Origin: DASUFH01 sp036274645
GTDB lineage: Bacteria; Acidobacteriota; Terriglobia; 20CM-2-55-15
Direction: 5' to 3'
Length of the DNA: 12,382 nt
Assembly (NCBI GenBank): GCA_036274645.1
Contig: DASUFH010000387.1
Coordinates: forward strand, 1-12,382
Each line of letters begins with the position of its first letter. Position 1 is the stretch's first letter. Under the pieces are notes generated by a model. The model ran no database searches, was not told the DNA's origin, and saw nothing but the letters and a program-made list of their open reading frames with translations. The translations under genes were made by a program, and so were the position numbers. Positions 1 to 6,908 of this stretch are shown here, piece after piece.

Positions 1-62
1 AGGGCCGTGGCGGTCGCGGCGGCGGCGGCGGAGCCCCGATGGTGTTCCACCGCATCCCGTAA
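1..62 (+). CDS. C-terminal end of a Gly/Arg-rich protein (5' end outside window)
   Basis: Reading from position 3, the frame gives about 12 residues dominated by Gly and Arg, then APMVFHRIP and a TAA stop at 60-62. The rest of the gene lies upstream of the window, so no function can be assigned. The ordered change from a Gly-rich linker to a short non-repetitive tail, followed by a hairpin 22 bp after the stop, is what favours a real gene end. With only 19 codons visible, a chance open frame in GC-rich DNA cannot be excluded. Confidence 0.4.
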   Translation, partial: GRGGRGGGGGAPMVFHRIP

Positions 63-84
63 GCGTCTTTTGTAAGTTTCTTCC

Positions 85-115
85 TGCAGGCGCAGCGTTC
101 TCAGCTGCGCCTGCA
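85..115. terminator. Hairpin between convergent genes, possible bidirectional terminator
   Basis: TGCAGGCGCAG (85-95) and CTGCGCCTGCA (105-115) are perfect reverse complements, giving an 11-bp stem with a 9-nt loop. It lies between the end of the + strand gene at 62 and the end of kdgK at 173. Neither strand has a clear U-tract after the stem, so it is not a textbook intrinsic terminator. It may still stabilise 3' ends. Confidence 0.45.
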
Positions 116-172
116 AGCTTCCCGCGTCACAGCAGCCCCATCAAAGCGTCGGGGCCGCAGACCGATCGATCT

Positions 173-1210
173 TCAGCGCTGTACTCTTCCTCCACCCCCG
201 CCGCTTAACAGGCCATTAATCTCATCCAGAGTCAGACGGCTCAAGTCTCCCGGTACGGAGTGTTTCAGACAACCAGCAGCTGCTCCGAATTCCAGCGCCT
301 CCTGGTGCGTCGCAAGATGCAGGAATCCGTATATCAGGCCTGCTGCAAACGCGTCGCCGGTTCCGATGCGGTCCACAATGGGAATAATGTCGTAATGGCG
401 GCTGACGAGAAATTCCGACCGATCGTTCAGGCAGGCGGACCAGCCATTGTGAGACGCGCTGTGAGACTCGCGCAGGGTAATGGCGATGGCTTTCAGATTG
501 GGAAAACGCTCCAGAACGACTTCGGTCAGGGCCCGGTATTTCGCGCGCTCGAGTTTGCCGCTTTCGACATCAACCGGCGTTTGAATGCCGAGCGACATCT
601 GGACGTCTTCTTCATTGGCAATAAGAATATCGGCCTGGGCCGCCAGTTCTCCCATCACGGTGTGGGCCGGCTGACCCCACTTCCAGAGATTCTTCCGATA
701 GTTGAGGTCGCACGACACGATCAGTCCCCGGGCTCTGGCCTTTTCGACGGACTCGCGCGCGAGGGCCGCGGCCGGCGCGCTGATTGCGGGCGTGATACCG
801 GTGATATGGAACCAGCCCGCTCCGTCAAAAACGGCTTCCCAGTCGAGGTCTCCCGGTTTGGCGAGGGCGATTGCGCTGTAATCCCGGTCATAGACAACAC
901 GTGAGGCGCGCTGACTGGCGCCGGTTTCCAGGTAGTAAGCGCCGAGCCGTCCGGGGCGTCGGACGATGTGGGCAACCTCGACGCCAAGGCCTTTGAGCGC
1001 GCTGACAGCCGCATCCGCGAGAGGGTTCTTCTCGGGCAAGACGGTGACGTAGGCGGCGGAGGCGCCAAAACCGGCCAGCGCGACGGCGACATTGGCCTCG
1101 CCTCCCCCGAACGTGGCTTCCAGCCGGGGGCTCTGCAGGAATCGTTCAAACCCGGGCGCCGCAAGGCGGAGCATGATCTCGCCGAACGTGACAATGGTTG
1201 TTCCTGTCAC
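173..1210 (-). CDS. kdgK: 2-keto-3-deoxygluconate kinase (PfkB family)
   Basis: A 345-residue PfkB/ribokinase-family sugar kinase that phosphorylates 2-keto-3-deoxygluconate with ATP to KDPG in the cytosol. Visible features are the N-terminal sugar-binding strand (TFGEIMLRL, residues 8-16), the GGGEAN glycine motif (35-40), the YYLETG / RASRVVYDR segment (92-109) typical of KDG kinases, and CDLNYRKNLW (167-176). The C-terminal PfkB signature DRIGTGDAFAAG has the catalytic Asp at residue 286. The GTG start at 1210 is chosen because homology begins within a few residues and a GGAAGGA ribosome site lies 8 nt upstream. It starts 2 nt after the eda stop; the frame runs on upstream to 1552 inside eda, but that extension is not kinase-like. 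Its product is the substrate of the preceding gene's enzyme. Length fits the family (about 310-345). Confidence 0.93.
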   Translation of the reverse strand: MTGTTIVTFGEIMLRLAAPGFERFLQSPRLEATFGGGEANVAVALAGFGASAAYVTVLPEKNPLADAAVSALKGLGVEVAHIVRRPGRLGAYYLETGASQRASRVVYDRDYSAIALAKPGDLDWEAVFDGAGWFHITGITPAISAPAAALARESVEKARARGLIVSCDLNYRKNLWKWGQPAHTVMGELAAQADILIANEEDVQMSLGIQTPVDVESGKLERAKYRALTEVVLERFPNLKAIAITLRESHSASHNGWSACLNDRSEFLVSRHYDIIPIVDRIGTGDAFAAGLIYGFLHLATHQEALEFGAAAGCLKHSVPGDLSRLTLDEINGLLSGGGGGRVQR

Positions 1211-1212
1211 TC

Positions 1213-1857
1213 TTATCGTCCTTCCCGCGCTCTCCGGATCTCGCTGATGAAACGCGACGCCAGATCGGTAACGGTTTTGTAGTCGCCATGTTTGGCGGAA
1301 GCGGTGAGGTTTCCGCCGACGCCCACCGCAACGGCGCCCGCCTGAATCCATCCGGCGACGTTGTCGACCGACACCCCGCTGGTCGGCATGAGGCTGGCCT
1401 GGGGCAGCGGCCCTTTGCAGGCCTTGATGAACGCCGGAGTGAGCGTTTCTCCGGGAAACAGCTTGATGATTTCCGCGCCGCACTCCAGCGCGTCGACAAT
1501 ATCGCGGACGCTGCCCGCGCCCGGCATGTACGCCACCTGGTACCGGTTGCAAAGACGCGCCGTGTCGGCGCTCAGCGATGGACTGACGACGAATCGCGCG
1601 CCGGAAAGAATCGCGATGCGCGCCGTTTCCGGGTCCAGTACGGTGCCCGCGCCCGGGATGACATCATTCTTGAATTGTTTGGTTACCGCTTCAATCGCCG
1701 CCGCCGCGCCCGGCACAGTGAAGGTGATTTCAATGGCGGTGATGCCGCCGGCCCGGCAGGCCTCGGCCATGCGGATGGCCTGATCGGCGCTCTCCGCGCG
1801 CACGATTCCCACAATGCCGATGTCCAGGATTCGGCTCAGGTCTTTCAGTTTTTGCAT
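1213..1857 (-). CDS. eda: KDPG aldolase (2-dehydro-3-deoxyphosphogluconate aldolase)
   Basis: A 214-residue class I aldolase of the KHG/KDPG family that splits KDPG into pyruvate and glyceraldehyde-3-phosphate, the last step of Entner-Doudoroff and hexuronate breakdown. Visible are GIVGIVRAES (residues 14-23) with the phosphate/carboxylate-binding Arg20, GGITAIEITFTVPGA (37-51) with catalytic Glu43, and IIKLFPGE (130-137) with the Schiff-base Lys132. PTSGV replaces the more usual PTGGV of the phosphate site. ATG at 1857 is preferred over a TTG at 1896 in the same frame, because it has GGAG 11 nt upstream and gives the family length of about 210. First gene of the eda-kdgK operon; TAA is followed after 2 nt by the kdgK GTG. 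Some homologues prefer the 6-phosphogalactonate isomer, which sequence alone cannot settle. Confidence 0.93.
   Translation of the reverse strand: MQKLKDLSRILDIGIVGIVRAESADQAIRMAEACRAGGITAIEITFTVPGAAAAIEAVTKQFKNDVIPGAGTVLDPETARIAILSGARFVVSPSLSADTARLCNRYQVAYMPGAGSVRDIVDALECGAEIIKLFPGETLTPAFIKACKGPLPQASLMPTSGVSVDNVAGWIQAGAVAVGVGGNLTASAKHGDYKTVTDLASRFISEIRRAREGR
1219..1225 (-). promoter_or_regulatory. Ribosome binding site deciding the kdgK GTG start
   Basis: GGAAGGA on the - strand lies inside the last codons of eda, 8 nt before the GTG at 1210. It supports the short kdgK reading instead of the long upstream extension and suggests translational coupling between the two genes. Confidence 0.6.
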
Positions 1858-1895
1858 ATGAAGAAAGTCTCCAGTTGTCCGGATTGGGAGGCGCA

Positions 1896-1901
1896 ATTAT
1901 C
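1896..1901 (-). promoter_or_regulatory. Candidate -10 element for eda-kdgK
   Basis: GATAAT on the - strand matches the sigma-70 -10 consensus in 5 of 6 bases. It would start transcription about 30 nt before the eda ATG, leaving room for its ribosome site. The -35 region 17 bp upstream is poor (about 3 of 6 matches). Only the 82-bp divergent intergenic region is available for this operon's promoter. Confidence 0.3.
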
Positions 1902-1903
1902 TC

Positions 1904-1932
1904 TTGTCCCCCGCGCCGCGCTCGACTATTTT
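1904..1932 (+). promoter_or_regulatory. Candidate sigma-70-like promoter of the isomerase gene
   Basis: TTGTCC (1904-1909) and TATTTT (1927-1932) are separated by exactly 17 bp. The predicted transcript start, about 7 nt past the -10, falls on or next to the A of the ATG at 1940. The gene has no Shine-Dalgarno sequence, so the message may be leaderless. Position and spacing are seen; activity is inferred. Confidence 0.35.
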
Positions 1933-1939
1933 ACTCGCC

Positions 1940-3175
1940 ATGCCAGTGCCTCCGAATGAACAACGCGCGCTTGTCGATCGTCTCACTGCGATGTGCGGTG
2001 GGGCTTATAGTCCCGAAGTCCGGCGAAAATATTTCATATCCGGTCCTCAGTGGGCCGCCGCCTATCGCGGCCAGGCCTTGTTTCACGCGCCCACACGGGA
2101 TCCGGTCGGATACGAGGAAGTCATCCAGGAGTTCAGCCGGATCGGTATTCCGTACTGGGTGACACACGACAGCGACGTCATTCCCACCGAGCATCTCGGC
2201 TCCGACCGACAGGCGGAAATTGTCGGCCACATCCGCCAGACGCTTCGCGAGCATGGCATGAAATGTTCGATGGTGACGACCGAGACGTTCTTCCACGAAG
2301 TATTTGCCGCCGGTCCCGCCGCCGAATCGCCCGAAGTTCGGGAGTACGCCGCGTTTCGTGTCACGAACAATGTCGATATCGCTCATGAACTCGGCGCCGG
2401 CTATGCCGTGTACTGGCCTGGTTCGCTCGGGTATTTCGTTCAGGGCGCGGTCGAGGAAACCCAGACATTGCGGTGGTACGCCGATGCGCTCAATGCGGCG
2501 TGCGAGCGCGACATCGAAGTGGCCCGGCGCATGGACCGTCCGACGTTGAAACATTGTCTGGAGGCGAAGCCGTTCGAGCCCCAGGCGGAGATCCTGCTGC
2601 CGACCAGCGACGCCATGCTGGCGTTCATCTCATCCGGGTTGCTGACCCATCCCGAGATGGTCGGGCTCAATCCCGAATTTCTGCACGAACTGATGTGGGG
2701 TGGCGCGCCTCGGGCGGCTCTTGCGCGCGCGCTGGTCGCTGGAAAGCTCTGGCACTTTGATATCAACGACGGGTACCGCCTCAAACACGACGTCGATATC
2801 GGCATGGGCATGATCAATCCCCTCGACTGGCTCAACACGCTCATGCTGCTGCGGGCGCACCACTACTCGGGGCCCTTCAACCTCGATTTCAAGCCCCTGC
2901 GGACCACCAGCAATTACGGCGTGTTCGCGGTCAGCTTCCCTCAGGCGGTTGACCGCTTCATCACCTTGTGGGAGATCGCCGGCGAAGCGCTGGAAGATCC
3001 CGTTCTCCGGCAGGCGACAGACGCGCTGAAGGCGGGATCCGGCGTTCACGCCGGCCGGGACGCTCACGCGATTGCCGAGGCCAACAAGGAACTCCTGACG
3101 CTTCACGAACTGATCGGGCACCGCATGGTCCAGTTGCTGCTGGGTTTGCATCGCGGGCGCGTCTACGGTCTCTGA
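1940..3175 (+). CDS. xylA: Xylose isomerase family protein (class I-like TIM barrel)
   Basis: A 411-residue homologue of actinobacterial-type D-xylose isomerase, which interconverts D-xylose and D-xylulose using two divalent metals. The catalytic His-Asp pair is in THDSDVIP (His76, Asp79). The metal ligands match the family: Glu208 with Lys210 in LEAKPFEP, Glu246 and His249 in VGLNPEFLHELM, Asp274 in HFDIN, Asp284 and Asp286 in KHDVD, and Asp316 in LDFKPLRT. Differences are notable. The N-terminal FTFGLWTVG-type strand is absent, GGREG after the conserved Trp159 is PGSLG, and HIDLNGQ is HFDINDG, so the substrate may be another aldose. ATG at 1940 is chosen over an in-frame TTG at 1904 that would overlap the likely promoter. 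No ribosome site is visible. It diverges from eda-kdgK, and its pathway partner xylulokinase lies 4.4 kb downstream on the same strand. Confidence 0.85.
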   Translation: MPVPPNEQRALVDRLTAMCGGAYSPEVRRKYFISGPQWAAAYRGQALFHAPTRDPVGYEEVIQEFSRIGIPYWVTHDSDVIPTEHLGSDRQAEIVGHIRQTLREHGMKCSMVTTETFFHEVFAAGPAAESPEVREYAAFRVTNNVDIAHELGAGYAVYWPGSLGYFVQGAVEETQTLRWYADALNAACERDIEVARRMDRPTLKHCLEAKPFEPQAEILLPTSDAMLAFISSGLLTHPEMVGLNPEFLHELMWGGAPRAALARALVAGKLWHFDINDGYRLKHDVDIGMGMINPLDWLNTLMLLRAHHYSGPFNLDFKPLRTTSNYGVFAVSFPQAVDRFITLWEIAGEALEDPVLRQATDALKAGSGVHAGRDAHAIAEANKELLTLHELIGHRMVQLLLGLHRGRVYGL

Positions 3176-3183
3176 CGGCTGGT

Positions 3184-3220
3184 GGGCGCGTCCGCCGAGG
3201 CTCTGGTCTGAGTCGCGCCC
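3184..3220. terminator. Inverted repeat between convergent genes, weak terminator candidate
   Basis: GGGCGCG (3184-3190) and CGCGCCC (3214-3220) are perfect complements around a 23-nt loop. They occupy nearly all of the 45-bp gap between the isomerase stop and the stop of the - strand gene at 3221. The loop is long and no T-run follows on either strand. Confidence 0.3.
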
Positions 3221-4057
3221 TTACGGTCTGAACAGCGCGGGGTCCGCCGCCGCGCCTGCGGTGACACCCGTGATGTTGAACACAAACACCCGTTCTCCAT
3301 TTTCGTAACGTTCCACCTGGCTCGGGTACATGGATCCGTCGATCCTGCGCCAATCGGAAAAACGCGTTTCGACGGGGGTTTCATCAACGATGTAGGTGGT
3401 TCTGGCCAGCAGCCCGGTTTCGGTGTCGAAGAAGAAGCGTTTTATTCGGACCGGGCGGTCCGGACTCGTGTTTACCGGATAGGTCAGCGTGTAGATATCG
3501 TAGTGAGGTTCCTTATGGTCTGCCGTTTCGCTTTCCGGCGCGAAATCCACCCCCAGAAGCCTCAGGGCGCCGCCAGCCTGAACCGCCGCAAATAGTCCTT
3601 CCGGCAGATCTGCGGTAAATGTCTCCACCAGCGCGGCATCCTCTCGAGACATCGGTAGAACGACAGGATTGCCGTCGAATTTGAGTTCGGCGCCGGCGTT
3701 GAACCCACGCAGGGAAACCAGTCCGGGCGTCTGCAGCGTGACCCGCGCTGCCGCCTGCCTGCCGTACCGATCGGTGACCTGACCCGTAAGCGTCGTGCGC
3801 TCCCGTCCGGGAACGCGCATGCGTTCCCCCAGCGCGTCCTTGTGGCGCGCGAGTCCTCCCGCGGCGCTTTCGCTGCCGACGACCGGGCGAGTGACAACCC
3901 GCTTCGGGGTATCCCTGTTCCCCGGGTGGCCGAAGATTTCCGACAACGGTCTCTGGGTGGCGAGAGCGCCGGTCCATGCCGGAACGGTGGCGACCGTGAC
4001 GGTGGCGCCGGCAACAAGCCGTCGAAGAAAGGTCGAGTGCGTTTTGAAGATGATCAT
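3221..4057 (-). CDS. Secreted protein of unknown function, possible LolA-like fold
   Basis: A 278-residue protein with a clear Sec signal peptide: basic start, hydrophobic stretch at about 14-30, likely cleavage after ALA at residue 33. The C-terminal 92 residues (187-278) alternate short strands. The FFFDTETGLLARTTYIVDE segment is followed by RFSDWRRIDGSMYPSQVERY and ERVFVFNITGV, a pattern typical of LolA/LppX-like half-barrels in periplasmic lipoprotein-handling proteins. No lipobox Cys is present. The ATG at 4057 is fixed by an AGGAGGA ribosome site 3 nt upstream; the frame extends to 4093 but lacks such support. Third gene of a three-gene operon, 13 bp after the large repeat protein. Its C-terminal half resembles that of the first operon gene (6128-6892), suggesting paralogues. 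Fold assignment is by eye and uncertain. Confidence 0.75.
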   Translation of the reverse strand: MIIFKTHSTFLRRLVAGATVTVATVPAWTGALATQRPLSEIFGHPGNRDTPKRVVTRPVVGSESAAGGLARHKDALGERMRVPGRERTTLTGQVTDRYGRQAAARVTLQTPGLVSLRGFNAGAELKFDGNPVVLPMSREDAALVETFTADLPEGLFAAVQAGGALRLLGVDFAPESETADHKEPHYDIYTLTYPVNTSPDRPVRIKRFFFDTETGLLARTTYIVDETPVETRFSDWRRIDGSMYPSQVERYENGERVFVFNITGVTAGAAADPALFRP

Positions 4058-4060
4058 TAG

Positions 4061-4067
4061 TCCTCCT
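4061..4067 (-). promoter_or_regulatory. Strong ribosome binding site of the 278-residue secreted protein
   Basis: AGGAGGA on the - strand lies 3 nt before the ATG at 4057, in the 13-bp gap after the previous stop. It is the best Shine-Dalgarno match in the operon. It decides the start codon and suggests efficient independent initiation on the 3' gene. Confidence 0.7.
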
Positions 4068-4070
4068 GGG

Positions 4071-6113
4071 TCAGGGGTTGGTCTCGACGGCAATCAGGCG
4101 CCCGCCAAGATAGATGTATTCCTTCGAACTCAGGCTGAGCGCGGGCGGCGCCGGAACCAGCCATATGCCGGAGCCGGGGAGCCAGGAGTTTTCCAGTCCG
4201 AAAGGCGAAATTCCGTGCGCGTAGATGACCTGTCCTTCGAACTGTTGCCTTACCGACAGGGGAATCTGCAGCGAGAATCGGTGATTGCTGCCCTCGGAGT
4301 TGCACGCGATCGACACCGCGGGCTCACTGGCGAGGTTCGCCGTTCCCGCAAACAGGAACGTTCCACCTCCACCCGCCGGTCCGCCGGCGTACACGTGAAC
4401 ATCGATGCTGGAAGACGCAGTCCGCGCGCAGGCCCACCCGTTCAGGTAGTAGTCCGGACCCTGCTGCGTCACGCTCTCGACATTTCCGATGATCGACCGG
4501 TCGACGTATGGAACCGTGAAGAAGCCTGACCGGTACAACGCCGCGTTCGGCAGCCATGTAAACGGGGAGATCCCGTACACATGGATCGACTGTCCGGCGT
4601 AGCTCCCGGTGACGCCTGGAGGAAGTTCGATGGAATAGCGATAAGCGGTTCCGGTGGACTGGCATTCCTCAGCCACGGCCGGTTCGCTCGAAGCGTCGGC
4701 CGTCGCGGCCAGGATCATCGTGCCCCCTCCGCCCGCCGGTCCGCCAACATAGACATGGACCGCGATGCTTCCGGGATCATGGAGCGCGCACGCCCATCCG
4801 CCGATCACGCCGGTGGCGCTGACGCCGTCGATGATTCCGAGCACGGAATGGCTGACCGGAGCGATCGTGACGTCGCCGGACCAGTTGGGAAACAGGTTAT
4901 TCACCGCCCATGCCCTCAGCCCGTAGAAATCGAATGGCGGCCACACGCTTGGATTCAAACGCACTGTAATGACCGTCGGTTCGACGTGCAGGTCCGTGTA
5001 TGCCTCAGGCAGGATGTCGGGTTGATCGGGAAGTCTGAAGTCGACATGCGCGTTAAGCGGAAAACCGCCTGTCAGCCTGACGCAACGGTAGTCGTCGCAT
5101 TCCGGACCTCCTCCGGTAATCACGGGCGCCGGCGCCTGGATCAGCACCCATGGCGATGTGGCGTTGCCATTGATGACGCGGGCATAGATCCCCCACCTGT
5201 CAAAACCTCCGAACCAGTTGCGCAGCGCGGCATCAGTGATCTGAAACGTCACGACGTTTCCTTCGGGCGAGACCCAGATTGCCGGAGACATCTGCCATGC
5301 CGGTCCGTAAAGCGTCTGGCTGACGGACCAGTCGCCCGCGACGATCTCAACCCGCGAATCCTCGGCAAATGCCGCGCCATAGATCCAGACGCAATCCCAG
5401 TTATCGCATCCGGAGCCCTGGCTGTAGATGACGGGCGTCTGGCGCGGGGCCGGCGCGACGTAATAATCGCTCGACCAGTTTGGAAACAGTCCCGTGACCG
5501 CCCACGCCCGGAATCCAGACACGTCGAACTGCGGCCATACCTCTGGATTCAACCGGAGCGTCATCAACTCCGGCTCCACCTGCAGGTTGGCATAGGCGCC
5601 AGGCAACACGTCCGATTGATCGGGTAACCGGAAATCCACCCAGGCGTTCAGCGGGAACATGCCTGCGAGCCAGACACAGCGCAGATCCGCGCAGGAGAGG
5701 CCGCCGCCGGTAATGACCGGCGCCGGCGCCTGCGCCCACGCCCACGCCGAAGCGCTCCCATCGCTGTTGACGACCCGCGCATAAATCCCGGACTTGTCAA
5801 TTCCGCCGAACCAGTTGAGCAGTACGGGATCGGTTATCTGGAACGACAGGAAGTCGCCTTCCGGCGCGATATCGACGGTTGGGGATAACTGCCACGCCGG
5901 TCCGTACCGGGTTTCTCCGGCCGACCCGTCCGCCGACACGATTTCAACTCTCGAGTCGGAAGCAAAGTCGGCGCCAGAAATCCACACGCAGTCCCAGTTA
6001 TCACATCCGGAACCCAGGCTGTAGATCAGCGGGGCCGGACCCTGCGCGAATGCCGGCGCCGGAAGCGTGATGAGCGCCAGTATGAAGAATGCAAAACGTG
6101 TCCATTTGGCCAT
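4071..6113 (-). CDS. Large secreted repeat protein (A-B-A-B-C-C), unknown function
   Basis: A 680-residue exported protein with a signal peptide (hydrophobic 7-20, cleavage after AFA at residue 23). Four domains of about 100 residues follow in the order A1 (28-128), B1 (130-220), A2 (227-327), B2 (329-419). A1 and A2 share SGCDNWDCVW; B1 and B2 share APVITGGG and FPLNA-VDFRLPDQ. Each has a CX4C pair: Cys37/42, 141/146, 236/241, 339/344. The strand pattern (ISGADFASDSRVEI) recalls IPT/TIG or other Ig-like domains. Two C domains (424-518, 540-638) share GWAC, HVY-GGPAGGGGT, a second Cys 42 residues after the first (442/484, 562/604) and GISPF. The last residues, EYIYLGGRLIAVE, resemble the end of Rhs/YD-repeat cores. 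There is no membrane anchor and no catalytic motif was recognised. Surface binding or scaffold function is a guess. It lies 14 bp after the upstream gene. Confidence 0.8.
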   Translation of the reverse strand: MAKWTRFAFFILALITLPAPAFAQGPAPLIYSLGSGCDNWDCVWISGADFASDSRVEIVSADGSAGETRYGPAWQLSPTVDIAPEGDFLSFQITDPVLLNWFGGIDKSGIYARVVNSDGSASAWAWAQAPAPVITGGGLSCADLRCVWLAGMFPLNAWVDFRLPDQSDVLPGAYANLQVEPELMTLRLNPEVWPQFDVSGFRAWAVTGLFPNWSSDYYVAPAPRQTPVIYSQGSGCDNWDCVWIYGAAFAEDSRVEIVAGDWSVSQTLYGPAWQMSPAIWVSPEGNVVTFQITDAALRNWFGGFDRWGIYARVINGNATSPWVLIQAPAPVITGGGPECDDYRCVRLTGGFPLNAHVDFRLPDQPDILPEAYTDLHVEPTVITVRLNPSVWPPFDFYGLRAWAVNNLFPNWSGDVTIAPVSHSVLGIIDGVSATGVIGGWACALHDPGSIAVHVYVGGPAGGGGTMILAATADASSEPAVAEECQSTGTAYRYSIELPPGVTGSYAGQSIHVYGISPFTWLPNAALYRSGFFTVPYVDRSIIGNVESVTQQGPDYYLNGWACARTASSSIDVHVYAGGPAGGGGTFLFAGTANLASEPAVSIACNSEGSNHRFSLQIPLSVRQQFEGQVIYAHGISPFGLENSWLPGSGIWLVPAPPALSLSSKEYIYLGGRLIAVETNP
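4137..4841 (-). repeat. Two tandem C-type domain repeats inside the 680-residue protein
   Basis: Residues 425-539 and 540-659 repeat with a 120-residue offset. Shared marks are GWACA, HVY(V/A)GGPAGGGGT, SEPAV, a Cys 42 residues after the GWAC Cys, and HGISPF or YGISPF. The DNA of the GGPAGGGGT part is also similar. Divergence elsewhere indicates an old duplication. Confidence 0.8.
4842..6032 (-). repeat. Tandem duplication of an A-B double domain in the 680-residue protein
   Basis: Residues 28-226 and 227-424 form two copies of a roughly 199-residue A-B unit. A1/A2 align through IYS-GSGCDNWDCVW, RVEIV, GPAWQ-SP and GIYARV. B1/B2 align through APVITGGG, FPLNA, DFRLPDQ and NLFPNWS or GLFPNWS. 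At the DNA level the block encoding SGCDNWDC is nearly identical at about 5394-5425 and 5994-6025, so the unit was duplicated as a pair. Confidence 0.85.
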
Positions 6114-6127
6114 GGCTGATGTTCCGA

Positions 6128-6892
6128 TTAGCGTTGAGGCGCTGTGTTGCGCGCTGCGACAACCTGTTGAACCTTCGTGATGGTGAGTTCTTCCCGTCTG
6201 ACGCCATTCCGAAAATGTTCGACCCTGTAAGGAACCAGGTTCCCGCCGGCGTCGCGAAAATCGGAGAACGTGTAGGCTTCGACCGCATCCTGCACGATTC
6301 CGCCATCGCCTCCAGCTTGACCGCGATGGAAATCAAAGCGCCGTACGTTCAGCGTGGCGGGATCCACAATGTATTGGGCCGTTGCGCCGTCTTTTTCCCG
6401 GACCGTCAGGGCGCGGCCCTCCGTGTTCGCGCCGTCATCGCGAATCAGCGCGTTGCGGGCCGGCGCGTCCAGCAGTCGTTCGGTCCCCTGCATGAACTGC
6501 GTCTCGAGGAAGTCCAGGGCCCGCCGGCCGGCGGCGGATAGATGATCTCCCCGCCCGTCCCAGATTCGGCCGTCCGGCATCTTCAGGATGATGTGCTGGG
6601 CGCGCCGGTCCCCGTTGCGGACGAGGGTCACCTGAAATGTTTCTTTCGAGCCATTGTCGTTGTACACAACGACAACGCCCTCCCTGACGGAGTCCTTTTT
6701 TGTCGCGCCTCCGCCGGCCGGGTTCAAACCGGCGCGCTGCAGAGCGTCCTTCGCGCCTTCGAATGACTGGGCATCGGCCGGGTTCGGCCGGGAGAGAGTA
6801 AGGACAACCCACGAAATCAGGAGAAACAAGACCCGAACCCGCAAACTGCCGGCGCCAGTGAAGGCCAGCCTCGCCACCAGAACACGCAACAT
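6128..6892 (-). CDS. Secreted protein of unknown function, possible LolA-like fold
   Basis: A 254-residue exported protein. Its signal peptide is long (hydrophobic 20-34, cleavage after ADA at residue 41), with a basic N-terminal region. The mature part has strand-rich segments: VVVVYNDNGSKETFQVTLV, then HIILKMPDGRIWDG, then a likely helix (ALDFLETQFMQGTERLLD). Its end, AYTFSDFRDAGGNLVPYRVE plus HFRNGVRREELTITKV, matches in pattern the end of the 278-residue protein in the same operon. This is the kind of sequence seen in LolA-like periplasmic half-barrels, though no family is certain. A GGAGGT ribosome site 5 nt before the ATG at 6892 supports the start. First gene of the operon, 14 bp before the repeat protein. 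No lipobox is present, so it is likely periplasmic or outside the cell. Confidence 0.75.
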   Translation of the reverse strand: MLRVLVARLAFTGAGSLRVRVLFLLISWVVLTLSRPNPADAQSFEGAKDALQRAGLNPAGGGATKKDSVREGVVVVYNDNGSKETFQVTLVRNGDRRAQHIILKMPDGRIWDGRGDHLSAAGRRALDFLETQFMQGTERLLDAPARNALIRDDGANTEGRALTVREKDGATAQYIVDPATLNVRRFDFHRGQAGGDGGIVQDAVEAYTFSDFRDAGGNLVPYRVEHFRNGVRREELTITKVQQVVAARNTAPQR

Positions 6893-6908
6893 TCAACACC
6901 TCCGAGAA

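Noticed and set aside
1211..1552. N-terminal extension of the kdgK frame
   Set aside because: It lies wholly inside eda, is Arg/Gly rich and unlike kinases. The GTG at 1210 with its own ribosome site is the better start.
4581..5627. A 348-codon + strand frame opposite the repeat protein
   Set aside because: It is Arg/Asp-rich antisense sequence with no motif. The - strand frame has a signal peptide, internal repeats and conserved Cys.
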